From: Taenia hydatigena
Lineage: Eukaryota; Platyhelminthes; Cestoda; Cyclophyllidea; Taeniidae
Assembly (NCBI GenBank): GCA_036345935.2
Contig: JADWOT020000006.1
Coordinates: 20,124,519-20,188,518, forward strand
Reading direction: 5' to 3'
DNA: 64,000 nucleotides
Position numbers and translations under genes: made by a program. Below are positions 36,703 through 49,500 of the stretch, in pieces. Every line of letters starts with the position of its first letter. Position 1 is the stretch's first letter. The notes beneath the pieces were generated by a model, which was not told the DNA's origin, made no database searches, and saw only the letters and a list, made by a program, of their open reading frames with translations.

Positions 36703-39700
36703 CTGAGGTTAGCTCTGTCCTAAGCTCTGCACACTTGAAAGGGCAAAAGTGCGGCACTTTAATGCCCACAAGTGCGGCCTGTGCACCGAACGCACTTCGA
36801 CCGTAGGACGGGGCGGCACAATGTGGTGCAATATCTGGCTAATCCATGCATTTTGCAATCACCCTTGGTGTGCTTTTACCACAGTGAACAGCCATACCCC
36901 AAAAACGGTTAGCAATACTTTATTCACATTTTACAGCGGTAACAGACAACGCTAAACAAAATTGGGGCTTTGCAATATCGAATCATTTGCATAAGGCTAT
37001 TTAACCTAGCTATATTTATACAAAATGATGCTAGCAGACAAGTACTTTTCAACAAAATTTTGATAAAAATCGTCCCATACTCCTTCTCATGAGGTTGCCA
37101 AGCCCTGAGGCTGCAAACTCAGAGGAAATCTCACTCCACATCGTAAGTTTCATCCTTACAAAAACAAGTAGGCATAAAAGTGACAGCTTTATTCCGCAGA
37201 CTATCCTATTGATTCATGTCTTAGGCAAATCAATCGTTTGTGATGTCAATTGAGCATGTCGATGCATCAATGAAAGCATACAAATAACACACCCAAGAGA
37301 GCAGGGACTCAAATCAAAAAACGTGCCCAACGCGCAAATATACTTGTTTCAGAAATGTTTGTCAAAGAGGTAACTGCACTGCTTTTCGGTAAACGTAGAT
37401 TCATGATCTATTCTTAAGAAAGACCTTAAAGTCTAGGCAACATCACCAGAAGAAGAAATATCAGCAGCCACTCGTTAGCTTTAGTCAGTGCACATCAAAA
37501 CTAAGTAACATTGCTTTCAACAATAGTTCCATTCAAGGTTTGAGCTGCACAGGGCTTTAAAGACAAAAAGAAAGGTCAAAATATTGCAGAAAAAAATGAG
37601 TCTATACAACGCCACATCCACATCCGAATTCAAATTTATAGGCTGTTCGTAACTCTAGTTTATGATACGACCAGTCATGAGGAAAAAACAAGCGAATCCC
37701 TAGTTACACAACCAAGATGAATGCAAGACTTAGCGCTACAATTACAGCAAATGATTCTTGAAAGTGAAAAAGGTCTGTGCAAGCTTCTGATACTGTTACA
37801 ATGCTTTGAAAATTAATCTGCACACATTTACGGTGAGTTGGCAATCCTTCAATCCCATACCCCTCGAAAGAGGGTAACGATACGTACAAGCTGCATACAC
37901 TGCGACGGAGAAGACCCCGTAAGGAATGATGAAGCGAACCATATCCGCCACTCTTCCATCACACAGGCGCACGCATCGCATCCCTCTTCCAAACGATCAA
38001 CGATTCCTTTGCAAGCAGTTTGCAGTGCATTAAAACCACTGCTAAATTAAATAATGGCAGTACATGTAACAAAACAAATGCCAAAGCATCACATTGATTA
38101 CCAATAACCATCATATAAGTGCCATTGAAAGCTAGTGCTAATTTGCACAAATAAGATAGGCCTTTTCCCCTTTGCTCATATTATTTCATAGTTCGTCAGA
38201 TTCGGTTTCTGTTTGTCAGCTAATTTTTAAAGCGAGATATTAAATGGACAGAGACATCTGTCAGTTTTGAATTCATGAGTTTTTAACCAAGGCGAAATCT
38301 GAATTTCCATTTCCTTTTTTGCCACAAAATATAATTCTGTTAAAAGGCGTGCCGACTTCTTATTATTTCATCCCATTATTGCTCCGATAGCCACCCACCT
38401 ACACCAAGGTCGGTTGATTTCTCGGCTCGCCTTTGCAGAGCTGCCAGAGTAGCCTTCTAACGGTTGTCGCCTGTGGCAGCGGGTTTTCTGTTGTCTCGCA
38501 GTCTCTACTTTCCATTCTTTTTCCTCGGTGGGTAAATAATGTCTGATCGGAAGGGGTCGACTGAGAGCGAAATCGCTGCTGCTAGAGCGCAAACTGAGTC
38601 GATTCGCGAGAGATTGGCAGCACGAAGACAGAAGCGGAATAATTTGATCGCTGCAGCCACACAGAATGCGCTTCCACTGAAAAATCCTGACGTGTCTGCC
38701 GTCGCAGCATTTGTGGCATCGGGGAAGTTGTCCAAAACCCCGGTATCTTCAATCGCTCCATTAGTGTCCGAAAGTACGACTGATGCATCGTCCTTAGTCA
38801 AACGGACTGAAGAGGGTTGGTCCTAGGTTCTTTACTAGTTTTGCGCTTGCTAGTCTTGCACCTCACTGCTTTCTGTTTACTTGTTATTTTTCCAATTAGA
38901 ACATGGTGAAGTGTCTGCTCCGCACCAGGTTTCGACTGCACACCCCGATTCATCGTGAGACTCCAATTATTCCATGTATCGCCTTATTTTTAGTCAAGAA
39001 TTCATCCCTGATGTTTTGAAAGAGCAGGTTAGAGAAGGAAATCTTGTCAGCTCTGATGAACCCCCTCCCTCGAAAGCACTCAAAGTGGATCCTGGTGCTG
39101 ATGCAACTGATCTTGAAATTCTCCTGTCAGCCGTTACCGCGAAGGAACGCGAGGTGAAACGTGTTAATGAGGAGATTCACGCACTTCTTTCGACGCCTTC
39201 CGTGATGGTTTGTCTGGTCGCACTTTATTACCTCTTGTGATAAGGAAAAGATCCTCAATAAAAAGTTTCGGTCTCGTGGCGGTAGCCAAGTCCAACTCTT
39301 CTGCATACATGGTACACGTGTGGAGTGTCAGCAGGCTTCCAGGAACAAACAGTGCACAAAGCTTCACTTCAAGAAGATAATTCGAGCGCATACCGATGGT
39401 AAGGCTAATTAGGTGAATAATTTTTAATGTGCGTTTTGTGTTGCAGAATCTCTGGGTGATTGCTCTTTCCTCAACACGTGCTTTCACGTCGACACTTGCA
39501 AAGTGCGCTGTAATTCTTGTTTGTTTTACGGCATCTAAGTTTTCGACTAAATTTTTGGGCTAATTTGGTGGAAACGAGTCTGTAGCATATGCATAATACC
39601 TTTTATGCCGTCGTTGCAGTGTGGTGGTCTCTTTTACAATTCTAGTATGTCCACTATGAAATTGATCCAGCCGATCTAACAACAGCGGAGGCTAGAGAAG

Positions 39701-41375
39701 CTGCTGGGGCCTACAATCGAGGTCAACTTCGTCCGGATACGTTGGACAAACGAAAAAACGACATGGCTGTGGAAAAGGCAGCTCCTGCAGCCTCTTCTGT
39801 TCCTTTGTACCCTCCACAGGTGGCGTTGTTGCTTATTGTGTGTGATTTTGGTTATTGGTGCAGCACTTGATCCTGGCATAACCGCAATCATTGTTGTAGC
39901 TTACTGACTGGTGCAATTTTATCCTGTAGTGGATAAAGTGCGACATTAGGCAGTTTGACATGACCATTCTTGGCAAATTCGCTGTGATCATGGCCGATCC
40001 GCCGTGGGACATCCACATGGAACTGCCATACGGCACAATGTCCGACGATGAGATGAGGAAGATGGACATTCCCTGTCTGCAAGACGACGGGTATATATTT
40101 CTTTGGGTCACTGGACGGTAGGTTGTGTAGGAAGTTGGTTGATTGGATGAAAGCTGAGTACATTTGAATCGTGAATGGACTTGGTTGGGTCCTAGCGAAA
40201 TGTTTTGATGTTTGTGTGGTAGCATTTAAAGAACCTTGCTGGGTGCAATTGGGCAATACTGTTGTCAACCCTTCTGCGTAGGTGTTCTAAAATCCATCTG
40301 TTTGAAGTTAAGAGGCATTCAACGCCCAAGTTATTCGGTTGGTAAACACTGTTTGTCTTATTTCATTCACTTCAAAGTGTAGCATTTTTCACGAAATTAG
40401 GCTGCTGATTAGCTTGTCATCAAATCTTTTTTCGCGGAAGGGCTGTCTCTTTGGGCATGTTTTCTTTGAATTTGGCATATTGTTTGCTTGGAAAGTCTCT
40501 TGCTAGGTGTCGGTATTTGACCCTGTACATCGATATTTTAGTCATATAGTGACTTCACATCGACGCTTGTTTCATGATTGCATGTGATGCTGGCGATTTC
40601 GAGGAGCGTTTGACCATCCACAGTCAACAATACTTTATTTTAAAATAAGTAGTTTTAAGCTGGTGTTAACTAGTTGGGTAATCCAGTCGTAGTCGGTTTG
40701 CACCGATGTCTGTCGGGTGTATTTGCCAGGATGTTGAAATGTCATGGTGATAGTAGCGATAGCAGCGGTGTTTGTGGTTGTTGTGATAGGGGTTAGTGCC
40801 GAGGTCATGTACTAATCTGTCCCATGTCCTCACTGCAGCGCCATGGAACTGGGTCGGGAGTGCCTTAAACTGTGGGGCTACGAGCGCGTGGACGAGGTGA
40901 TTTGGGTGAAAACTAACCAGCTGCAACGTCTCATCCGCACAGGTCGTACTGGCCACTGGCTGAACCACGGGAAGGAGCACTGTCTGGTGGGCGTAAAGGG
41001 CTCGCCGCGTTGCATGAATCGTGGGCTGGACTGTGATGTGATTGTGTCAGAGGTGCGCGAGACCAGCCGCAAACCCGATGAGATCTACGGCCTCATTGAG
41101 CGCCTCTCTCCAGGCACTCGCAAACTGGAGCTCTTTGGACGGCCCCACAATCTGCAGGCCAACTGGTGAGGCGGTCTCCTGTAACGGCTTGCATTAATTG
41201 TACCAGAAAGCTGCTTTGCATTGGCTGATTATTTCCCCACCATCGGTGATCATTCCTTCATCATTTCAGGAGTCTTCTTAAGCGCTTGTTTACGCCCAGT
41301 AAAGTAGATAGCGTGATTTTGGGAGTTTCGCTTAAACCCTTGCTGTGTGTTTTTAAGTGTCATGTTCTGCATTTC
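29213..41375 (+). repeat. Inverted repeat II, left arm (receptor-PTP and METTL3)
   Basis: This arm matches 41895-54028 on the opposite strand (coordinate sum about 83270 in the METTL3 part, drifting to 83241 through small indels). It contains METTL3 except its last exon and the receptor-PTP up to the WPD-loop exon. The match ends abruptly at 41375, two exon-lengths before the gap. Confidence 0.9.
36703..38538. promoter_or_regulatory. METTL3: Head-to-head intergenic region between receptor-PTP copy 2 and METTL3
   Basis: The two genes diverge from this 1.8-kb stretch, which should hold the METTL3 promoter and 5' UTR and the unidentified 5' end of the receptor-PTP. On the minus strand at 37888-37942 an ATG opens a hydrophobic run (MVRFIIPYGVFSVAVYAA) that ends at a GTACGT donor. 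It could be a signal-peptide exon of the receptor-PTP or a separate small gene, but its phase does not join the next proposed exon directly. I see no TATA box I would defend. Confidence 0.35.
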
Positions 41376-41500
41376 CGTGGTATGTTAGGATAACTCTTGG
41401 AAATCAGTTGGACGGAACGTATCTGGTTGATCCTGAGGTGGTGGAGCGTTATCGCAGGCGGTACCCCAACGGGATCGACAATAAGGGTGATGCCTCGTAG
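38539..41500 (+). CDS. METTL3: N6-adenosine-methyltransferase catalytic subunit METTL3 (MT-A70), complete
   Basis: METTL3 writes m6A on mRNA as a nuclear heterodimer with METTL14, using S-adenosylmethionine. Nine exons keep phase: 38539-38815, 38900-38954, 38994-39207, 39245-39398, 39447-39502, 39646-39819, 39930-40117, 40839-41165 and 41389-41500, giving 518 residues (human 580; the N-terminal region is shorter). The first ATG follows a non-coding stretch and begins [11 protein letters not shown]. Two CCCH zinc fingers lie at about 202-255 (C202, C210, C219, H223; C239, C245, C251, H255). The catalytic DPPW motif is at 333-336 in [15 protein letters not shown]. The exon 40839-41165 carries the conserved [22 protein letters not shown] gate region, followed by [15 protein letters not shown]. 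Introns of 37 and 39 nt are very short. Poly(A) signals follow at 41524. This is the most secure call in the window. Confidence 0.96.
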
Positions 41501-41794
41501 GGCCAAGGTTTTCTCCAAGTATCAATAAATAAAGTATGCCTTGCATTTTTTGTTAAATCCTTGTGCTCACTCATCCACCGATGGAGGGGGAGAGGGGGGT
41601 GGGAATACATCGATGCTCCTTTTGATTGCTTTGGGGAAGTTGCAAGTGCATGATGAGGATTGGATTTCGCTATTTGGTTATGGGATTTTGTTGGTACTGG
41701 CATTATTGGACGAAGTGGTCTTGTTGTACAGATAACTGCTAGGAAGTACGTGGTTGCAAACTCTCTAACTGCTGACGATGGTTTGGATGAGTGG
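41501..41794. other. METTL3 3' end and flank before the gap
   Basis: Overlapping AATAAA signals lie at 41524-41529 and 41528-41533, just after the METTL3 stop. The rest up to the N run has no recognisable gene. It has no counterpart on the right side of the gap. Confidence 0.6.
41524..41533 (+). promoter_or_regulatory. METTL3: Overlapping AATAAA poly(A) signals of METTL3
   Basis: Two overlapping AATAAA hexamers begin 24 and 28 bases after the METTL3 TAG, on the coding strand, implying a very short 3' UTR. Confidence 0.8.
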
Positions 41795-41894
41795 NNNNNN
41801 NNNNNNNNNNNNNNNNNNNNNNNNNNNNNNNNNNNNNNNNNNNNNNNNNNNNNNNNNNNNNNNNNNNNNNNNNNNNNNNNNNNNNNNNNNNNNN
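41795..41894. other. Assembly gap, exactly 100 N
   Basis: A run of exactly 100 N is a conventional placeholder for a gap of unknown size. It lies near the symmetry centre of inverted repeat II, so the orientation and adjacency of the two halves rest on scaffolding rather than continuous sequence. Confidence 0.98.
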
Positions 41895-42104
41895 GAAATG
41901 CAGAACATGACACTTAAAAACACACAGCAAGGGTTCAAGCGAAACTCCCAAAATCACGCTATCTACTTTACTGGGCGTAAACAAGCGCTTAAGAAGACTC
42001 CTGAAATGATGAAGGAATGATCACCGATGGTGGGGAAATAATCAGCCAATGCAAAGCAGCTTTCTGGTACAATTAATGCAAGCCGTTACAGGAGACCGCC
42101 TCAC

Positions 42105-44731
42105 CAGTTGGCCTGCAGATTGTGGGGCCGTCCAAAGAGCTCCAGTTTGCGAGTGCCTGGAGAGAGGCGCTCAATGAGGCCGTAGATCTCATCGGGTTTG
42201 CGGCTGGTCTCGCGCACCTCTGACACAATCACATCACAGTCCAGCCCACGATTCATGCAACGCGGCGAGCCCTTTACGCCCACCAGACAGTGCTCCTTCC
42301 CGTGGTTCAGCCAGTGGCCAGTACGACCTGTGCGGATGAGACGTTGCAGCTGGTTAGTTTTCACCCAAATCACCTCGTCCACGCGCTCGTAGCCCCACAG
42401 TTTAAGGCACTCCCGACCCAGTTCCATGGCGCTGCAGTGAGGACATGGGACAGATTAGTACATGACCTCGGCACTAACCCCTATCACAACAACCACAAAC
42501 ACCGCTGCTATCGCTACTACCACCATGACATTTCAACATCCTGGCAAATACACCCGACAGACATCGGTGCAAACCGACTACGACTGGATTACCCAACTAG
42601 TTAACACCAGCTTAAAACTACTTATTTTAAAATAAAGTATTGTTGACTGTGGATGGTCAAACGCTCCTCGAAATCGCCAGCATCACATGCAATGATGAAA
42701 CAAGCGTCGATGTGAAGTCACTATATGACTAAAATATCGATGTACAGGGTCAAATACCGACACCTAGCAAGAGACTTTCCAAGCAAACAATATGCCAAAT
42801 TCAAAGAAAACATGCCCAAAGAGACAGCCCTTCCGCGAAAAAAGATTTGATGACAAGCTAATCAGCAGCCTAATTTCGTGAAAAATGCTACACTTTGAAG
42901 TGAATGAAATAAGACAAACAGTGTTTACCAACCGAATAACTTGGGCGTTGAATGCCTCTTAACTTCAAACAGATGGATTTTAGAACACCTACGCAGAAGG
43001 GTTGACAACAGTATTGCCCAATTGCACCCAGCAAGGTTCTTTAAATGCTACCACACAAACATCAAAACATTTCGCTAGGACCCAACCAAGTCCATTCACG
43101 ATTCAAATGTACTCAGCTTTCATCCAATCAACCAACTTCCTACACAACCTACCGTCCAGTGACCCAAAGAAATATATACCCGTCGTCTTGCAGACAGGGA
43201 ATGTCCATCTTCCTCATCTCATCGTCGGACATTGTGCCGTATGGCAGTTCCATGTGGATGTCCCACGGCGGATCGGCCATGATCACAGCGAATTTGCCAA
43301 GAATGGTCATGTCAAACTGCCTAATGTCGCACTTTATCCACTACAGGATAAAATTGCACCAGTCAGTAAGCTACAACAATGATTGCGGTTATGCCAGGAT
43401 CAAGTGCTGCACCAATAACCAAAATCACACACAATAAGCAACAACGCCACCTGTGGAGGGTACAAAGGAACAGAAGAGGCTGCAGGAGCTGCCTTTTCCA
43501 CAGCCATGTCGTTTTTTCGTTTGTCCAACGTATCCGGACGAAGTTGACCTCGATTGTAGGCCCCAGCAGCTTCTCTAGCCTCCGCTGTTGTTAGATCGGC
43601 TGGATCAATTTCATAGTGGACATACTAGAATTGTAAAAGAGACCACCACACTGCAACGACGGCATAAAAGGTATTATGCATATGCTACAGACTCGTTTCC
43701 ACCAAATTAGCCCAAAAATTTAGTCGAAAACTTAGATGCCGTAAAACAAACAAGAATTACAGCGCACTTTGCAAGTGTCGACGTGAAAGCACGTGTTGAG
43801 GAAAGAGCAATCACCCAGAGATTCTGCAACACAAAACGCACATTAAAAATTATTCACCTAATTAGCCTTACCATCGGTATGCGCTCGAATTATCTTCTTG
43901 AAGTGAAGCTTTGTGCACTGTTTGTTCCCGGAAGCCTGCTGACACTCCACACGTGTACCATGTATGCAGAAGAGTTGGACTTGGCTACCGCCACGAGACC
44001 GAAACTTTTTATTGAGGATCTTTTCCTTATCACAAGAGGTAATAAAGTGCGACCAGACAAACCATCACGGAAGGCGTCGAAAGAAGCGCGTGAATCTCCT
44101 CATTAACACGTTTCACCTCGCGTTCCTTCGCGGTAACGGCTGACAGGAGAATTTCAAGATCAGTTGCATCAGCACCAGGATCCACTTTGAGTGCTTTCGA
44201 GGGAGGGGGTTCATCAGAGCTGACAAGATTTCCCTCTCTAACCTGCTCTTTCAAAACATCAGGGATGAATTCTTGACTAAAAATAAGGCGATACATGGAA
44301 TAATTGGAGTCTCACGATGAATCGGGGTGTGCAGTCGAAACCTGGTGCGGAGCAGACACTTCACCATGTTCTAATTGGAAAAATAACAAGTAAACAGAAA
44401 GCAGTGAGATGCAAGACTAGCAAGCGCAAAACTAGTAAAGAAGCTAGGACCAACCCTCTTCAGTCCGTTTGACTAAGGACGATGCATCAGTCGTACTTTC
44501 GGACACTAATGGAGTGATTGAAGATACCGGGGTTTTGGACAACTTCCCCGATGCCACAAATGCTGCGACGGCAGACACGTCAGGATTTTTCAGTGGAAGC
44601 GCATTCTGTGTGGCTGCAGCGATCAAATTATTCCGCTTCTGTCTTCGTGCTGCCAATCTCTCGCGAATCGACTCAGTTTGCGCTCTAGCAGCAGCGATTT
44701 CGCTCTCAGTCGACCCCTTCCGATCAGACAT
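42105..44731 (-). CDS. METTL3: METTL3 copy 2, inverted, last exon missing at the gap
   Basis: Exons 1-8 in transcript order are 44455-44731, 44316-44370, 44063-44276, 43872-44025, 43768-43823, 43451-43624, 43153-43340 and 42105-42431, all open with the same splice sites as copy 1. They encode residues 1-481, including both zinc fingers and DPPW. Exon 9 (about 37 residues and the stop) would lie beyond 41895 and is either in the gap or absent. Two coding changes from copy 1 are visible: Ala73 to Thr, and Arg215 to Gly between the Cys residues of the first zinc finger. The other differences I saw in exons are synonymous. It may be a second allele joined by the assembler, or a true duplicate. 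Confidence 0.85.
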
Positions 44732-46568
44732 TATTTACCCACCGAGGAAAAAGAATGGAAAGTAGAGACTGCGAGACAACAGAAAACCCGCTGCCACAGG
44801 CGACAACCGTTAGAAGGCTACTCTGGCAGCTCTGCAAAGGCGAGCCGAGAAATCAACCGACCTTGGTGTAGGTGGGTGGCTATCGGAGCAATAATGGGAT
44901 GAAATAATAAGAAGTCGGCACGCCTTTTAACAGAATTATATTTTGTGGCAAAAAAGGAAATGGAAATTCAGATTTCGCCTTGGTTAAAAACTCATGAATT
45001 CAAAACTGACAGATGTCTCTGTCCATTTAATATCTCGCTTTAAAAATTAGCTGACAAACAGAAACCGAATCTGACGAACTATGAAATAATATGAGCAAAG
45101 GGGAAAAGGCCTATCTTATTTGTGCAAATTAGCACTAGCTTTCAATGGCACTTATATGATGGTTATTGGTAATCAATGTGATGCTTTGGCATTTGTTTTG
45201 TTACATGTACTGCCATTATTTAATTTAGCAGTGGTTTTAATGCACTGCAAACTGCTTGCAAAGGAGTCGTTGATCGTTTGGAAGAGGGATGCGATGCGTG
45301 CGCCTGTGTGATGGAAGAGTGGCGGATATGGTTCGCTTCATCATTCCTTACGGGGTCTTCTCCGTCGCAGTGTATGCAGCTTGTACGTATCGTTACCCTC
45401 TTTCGAGGGGTATGGGATTGAAGGATTGCCAACTCACCGTAAATGTGTGCAGATTAATTTTCAAAGCATTGTAACAGTATCAGAAGCTTGCACAGACCTT
45501 TTTCACTTTCGAGAATCATTTGCTGTAATTGTAGCGCTAAGTCTTGCATTCATCTTGGTTGTGTAACTAGGGATTCGCTTGTTTTTTCCTCATGACTGGT
45601 CGTATCATAAACTAGAGTTACGAACAGCCTATAAATTTGAATTCGGATGTGGATGTGGCGTTGTATAGACTCATTTTTTTTCTGCAATATTTTGACCTTT
45701 CTTTTTGTCTTTAAAGCCCTGTGCAGCTCCAACCTTGAATGGAACTATTGTTGAAAGCAATGTTACTTAGTTTTGATGTGCACTGACTAAAGCTAACGAG
45801 TGGCTGCTGATATTTCTTCTTCTGGTGATGTTGCCTAGACTTTAAGGTCTTTCTTAAGAATAGATCATGAATCTACGTTTACCGAAAAGCAGTGCAGTTA
45901 CCTCTTTGACAAACATTTCTGAAACAAGTATATTTGCGCGTTGGGCACGTTTTTTGATTTGAGTCCCTGCTCTCTTGGGTGTGTTATTTGTATGCTTTCA
46001 TTGATGCATCGACATGCTCAATTGACATCACAAACGATTGATTTGCCTAAGACATGAATCAATAGGATAATCTGCGGAATAAAGCTGTCACTTTTATGCC
46101 TACTTGTTTTTGTAAGGATGAAACTTACGATGTGGAGTGAGATTTCCTCTGAGTTTGCAGCCTCAGGGCTTGGCAACCTCATGAGAAGGAGTATGGGACG
46201 ATTTTTATCAAAATTTTGTTGAAAAGTACTTGTCTGCTAGCATCATTTTGTATAAATATAGCTAGGTTAAATAGCCTTATGCAAATGATTCGATATTGCA
46301 AAGCCCCAATTTTGTTTAGCGTTGTCTGTTACCGCTGTAAAATGTGAATAAAGTATTGCTAACCGTTTTTGGGGTATGGCTGTTCACTGTGGTAAAAGCA
46401 CACCAAGGGTGGTTGCAAAATGCATGGATTAGCCAGATATTGCACCACATTGTGCCGCCCCGTCCTACGGTCGAAGTGCGTTCGGTGCACAGGCCGCACT
46501 TGTGGGCATTAAAGTGCCGCACTTTTGCCCTTTCAAGTGTGCAGAGCTTAGGACAGAGCTAACCTCAG
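44732..46568. promoter_or_regulatory. METTL3: Head-to-head intergenic region, second copy
   Basis: This is the inverted counterpart of 36703-38538, between METTL3 copy 2 and receptor-PTP copy 3. The hydrophobic ATG frame with a GTACGT donor is at 45328-45382 on +. A second hydrophobic frame at 46344 lacks an ATG. No gene is supported. Confidence 0.35.
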
Positions 46569-49500
46569 TTTGCTGTCTCTTCATCTTCAAGACCTGAATG
46601 CAGCATGTGGTGCTCCCATGCGCGGTGCTTTTGGAGCAAAGTTTAATGAACCTCTCCCGAGCTTCGTTGAGGAAAATCCTTTGGCCGCTTCTACGACAGA
46701 GGTGGTAGAATGTTTGACGAGTGGATCAACGCGTGCCGTGGATAAGCTAACAGGAGCTGAATCAGGTAAGCGCTTGAAGTAGACGAGAATGTGCCTTTTA
46801 GCAGACACGAGTGCGCATTATTGCATTGCCTGATTGGAGGGGCTGCACGGTTTGTTGACAGCAAAGGAAGTTAGAGATGCGCGGTTAACGTTGTCGCTGG
46901 GGTTGCAAGTGGGTAGCATTGGTGGTTGGCAGTAACGATCTGCATAGGCAGAAGTTGACGTTGAACATGCTACTAATAGGGTAATAGTGTCTGTCTAGTG
47001 GTTCTTGATTATTACCAAGCCGCTTGGACGAGCGTTTTCTGCGACTTTATTGTTTTGATTGCTGGAAGCTGTGTGAAAAGAAGAAGAAGAAGGAGCCATC
47101 TAGAGGCACTTGCCCTCGGAATGGTGCATCTCTTGTGGAACCATTTCTGCTAACTTCCAATTCTCTTCCCAATCGTTAATAGTCGTGTAGAGCTAAAACT
47201 TTTCACTCATCTTTGCCTTTTGAATGCACCAGCTAGTGAATGAAAAGTTGTCAAAAGTTGTGGCAAATATTTGTAAAATGGTTTTGTGGAATGCAAATGC
47301 GAATGTGAGAGAAACAGTGAGGCGTAACAGGCACGCAATTGCTTATCGCACGAAGACTGTCGTGATTGGCTCTTCTCGAAGTAATTCTCATTCATCCTGA
47401 AGCTGCACGTGGTTGGCTATGTATGGAGGTGATCGTATGTGGGTGATAAATATCCACATTGATCTAAATGACGACCTTCAAGGGGAAGACGCGAAGTACT
47501 GGTTGGCTAATGAAGCTGAGGGCAATACTCGGCTGTCGACTTCGAGGCGAGTGTATTCTGGTCAGAAGGGGAAGTAGATTGGGGAAACAGCTCTTATGTT
47601 GCCAAAAGCATGTAAATGGTTCGGAGAATTAATAGCGCATTTGTGCAACTCTTATTGGAGTGTTTGAAAAGGTGAAGATGCTTATGCTAAGCTACTTCAT
47701 TGTTGGTAATAACTGTGCTGAGCGAAGCCTTGTACTTGCTGAATAGAATGGAATGGACCACATGAAGACGTGGGAGAGGAAATAAGGTTTGGTTCTGCGA
47801 TTCCTCCATCAATTGTTTGGTCTGCTTCGATAGTGAAAGTTGTAGAAGAAGACCGCGTGTATAGCATCGCATTGTCGGCAACCTTTGTAACTGAAAGGCC
47901 TTTCTTCTTGGTGATCTTCTTCAGTTCCCGACCAACCACTATTGGTGGCCATCTCGACCACGTCATTGGTGATGCAGTGGAGTATCTCGATCGCCTCCAA
48001 CTCTCGATTCTTAGTCGAACTGTACCGTGATGCGGACCTGGTGGAGCGGTGTTTTTTGCCGCCCAGTGTGCGTCAGTACATCTTCCAGAGGTTGCAGCCA
48101 TTCACTCTCTACTCCGCCGATCTGGCTGTCTGCACTGGCACAGAGTGTGGTCCGACCTCCGCCATGGCTTTTGCAGCCACCTGGCCCGACAGTAAGTGCG
48201 CGATTGCTTGTTGGCCTGCAACTAGACAGTAGGAATTATTGTTCAGTAGAGTAGAATTAGGCTGGAGGCGATTAAGCGCGAAGGTGAACGGCGTACGATG
48301 TTTTCATATTGTTTCCATGACGTATTGGCTCAAGGCGTTGGGCTCCCAATTATGACGAATGCAGGTCGTCCTAGGTGGATGCATTGAGTGGTCATTGTCG
48401 AATAAAGTGCTAAATCCAACCCTAAATTGAAGAGGAGTTTGGTGTATTGCACATTATGCGTAAGTTGTAGCTACTGCCACCTTTTGCTTCCGACGTGACG
48501 TGAGTCCAAAGACCTCGATTTTCTTATTTGAGTGTGGACCCGATTTTCATTTGGTGTAAGAGGAAATGTGATAATTTTGCTGCCTACCTTACGGATGCTT
48601 ATTTGTTCTGCTTTTTGGAGTGCTGTACAGGCGTTGTTTGAAAATAGGCGGGAGATCAGGATATCTCTGAGACACTGAAGGCAACAGCCCTTCTGTTATC
48701 AAGTAGTGAGGCTACGAAGAAGGCGTAATTTACTTGGCTTTGCTATATGTCTTGGGTAAATGTCATCATTCCTCTGAGTAACTTTAAAACGTCAGCTGTA
48801 TTGGTATTGCTCTTTGGTGCAATGGAAGCGATTGAAGCGATCTCACATCCACTGGGTAATTTTACTTGTGGGAGATGCTCTGGCAGACTAGCGCAGAAGT
48901 AGACCATTTCAGCTCATATGGAAGGGATGGTGATGAAGTAGAACGATCTTCGTTCGCCATAAATGAAGTGCTTTCATGTGTTTAACAAACAGCACCCAGT
49001 TCTCCACGGGGGGTGAAGGCCCGACCTTGGGCCTACAATTCTTTGGAAGTTACCTGGAGTCCACCCGCTTCCCCCAATGGTCAGATCGAAGGTTATGTGG
49101 CTGTCACAGTGCAACCCTACCGTGAGTGCTACACTGATAACCTGCAATACCGTCGATGCTATATCCACGATTTGCCCGCTAACATAACTCTGGATGTGCA
49201 CGTTTGTGCTTGCAACCTCCCCAACGCCCAACAGCAAGGTGGTGGCTGTGGCTCTTTCTCGAATGTGACCGTCGCAAAGATGTGGAACGGAGGTTAATGC
49301 GATTGCTTTGGCTGGTTAAAATGAGCGTGTCAATTGATTGACGTGAGTGGACTGTTCTGGATCGTGTTTCAGGACTGGACGAAGAACTCATGGTGGCACT
49401 GGCTGCAGACAACTTTACGAATGAAGGCATTGAGACTGAATCTACCAAGTCCATTGCGCTTTTTCTGCCACTCTCGCTTATATCGATGTCGGCGACAGGA

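Noticed and set aside
41449..42020. Frames running through the N gap
   Set aside because: They are produced by translating N bases and carry no information.
46344..46562. Hydrophobic frame VNKVLLTVFGVWLFTVVKA, resembling a signal peptide
   Set aside because: It begins with GTG directly after an in-frame stop and has no ATG, which is not acceptable for a nuclear animal gene without further evidence.
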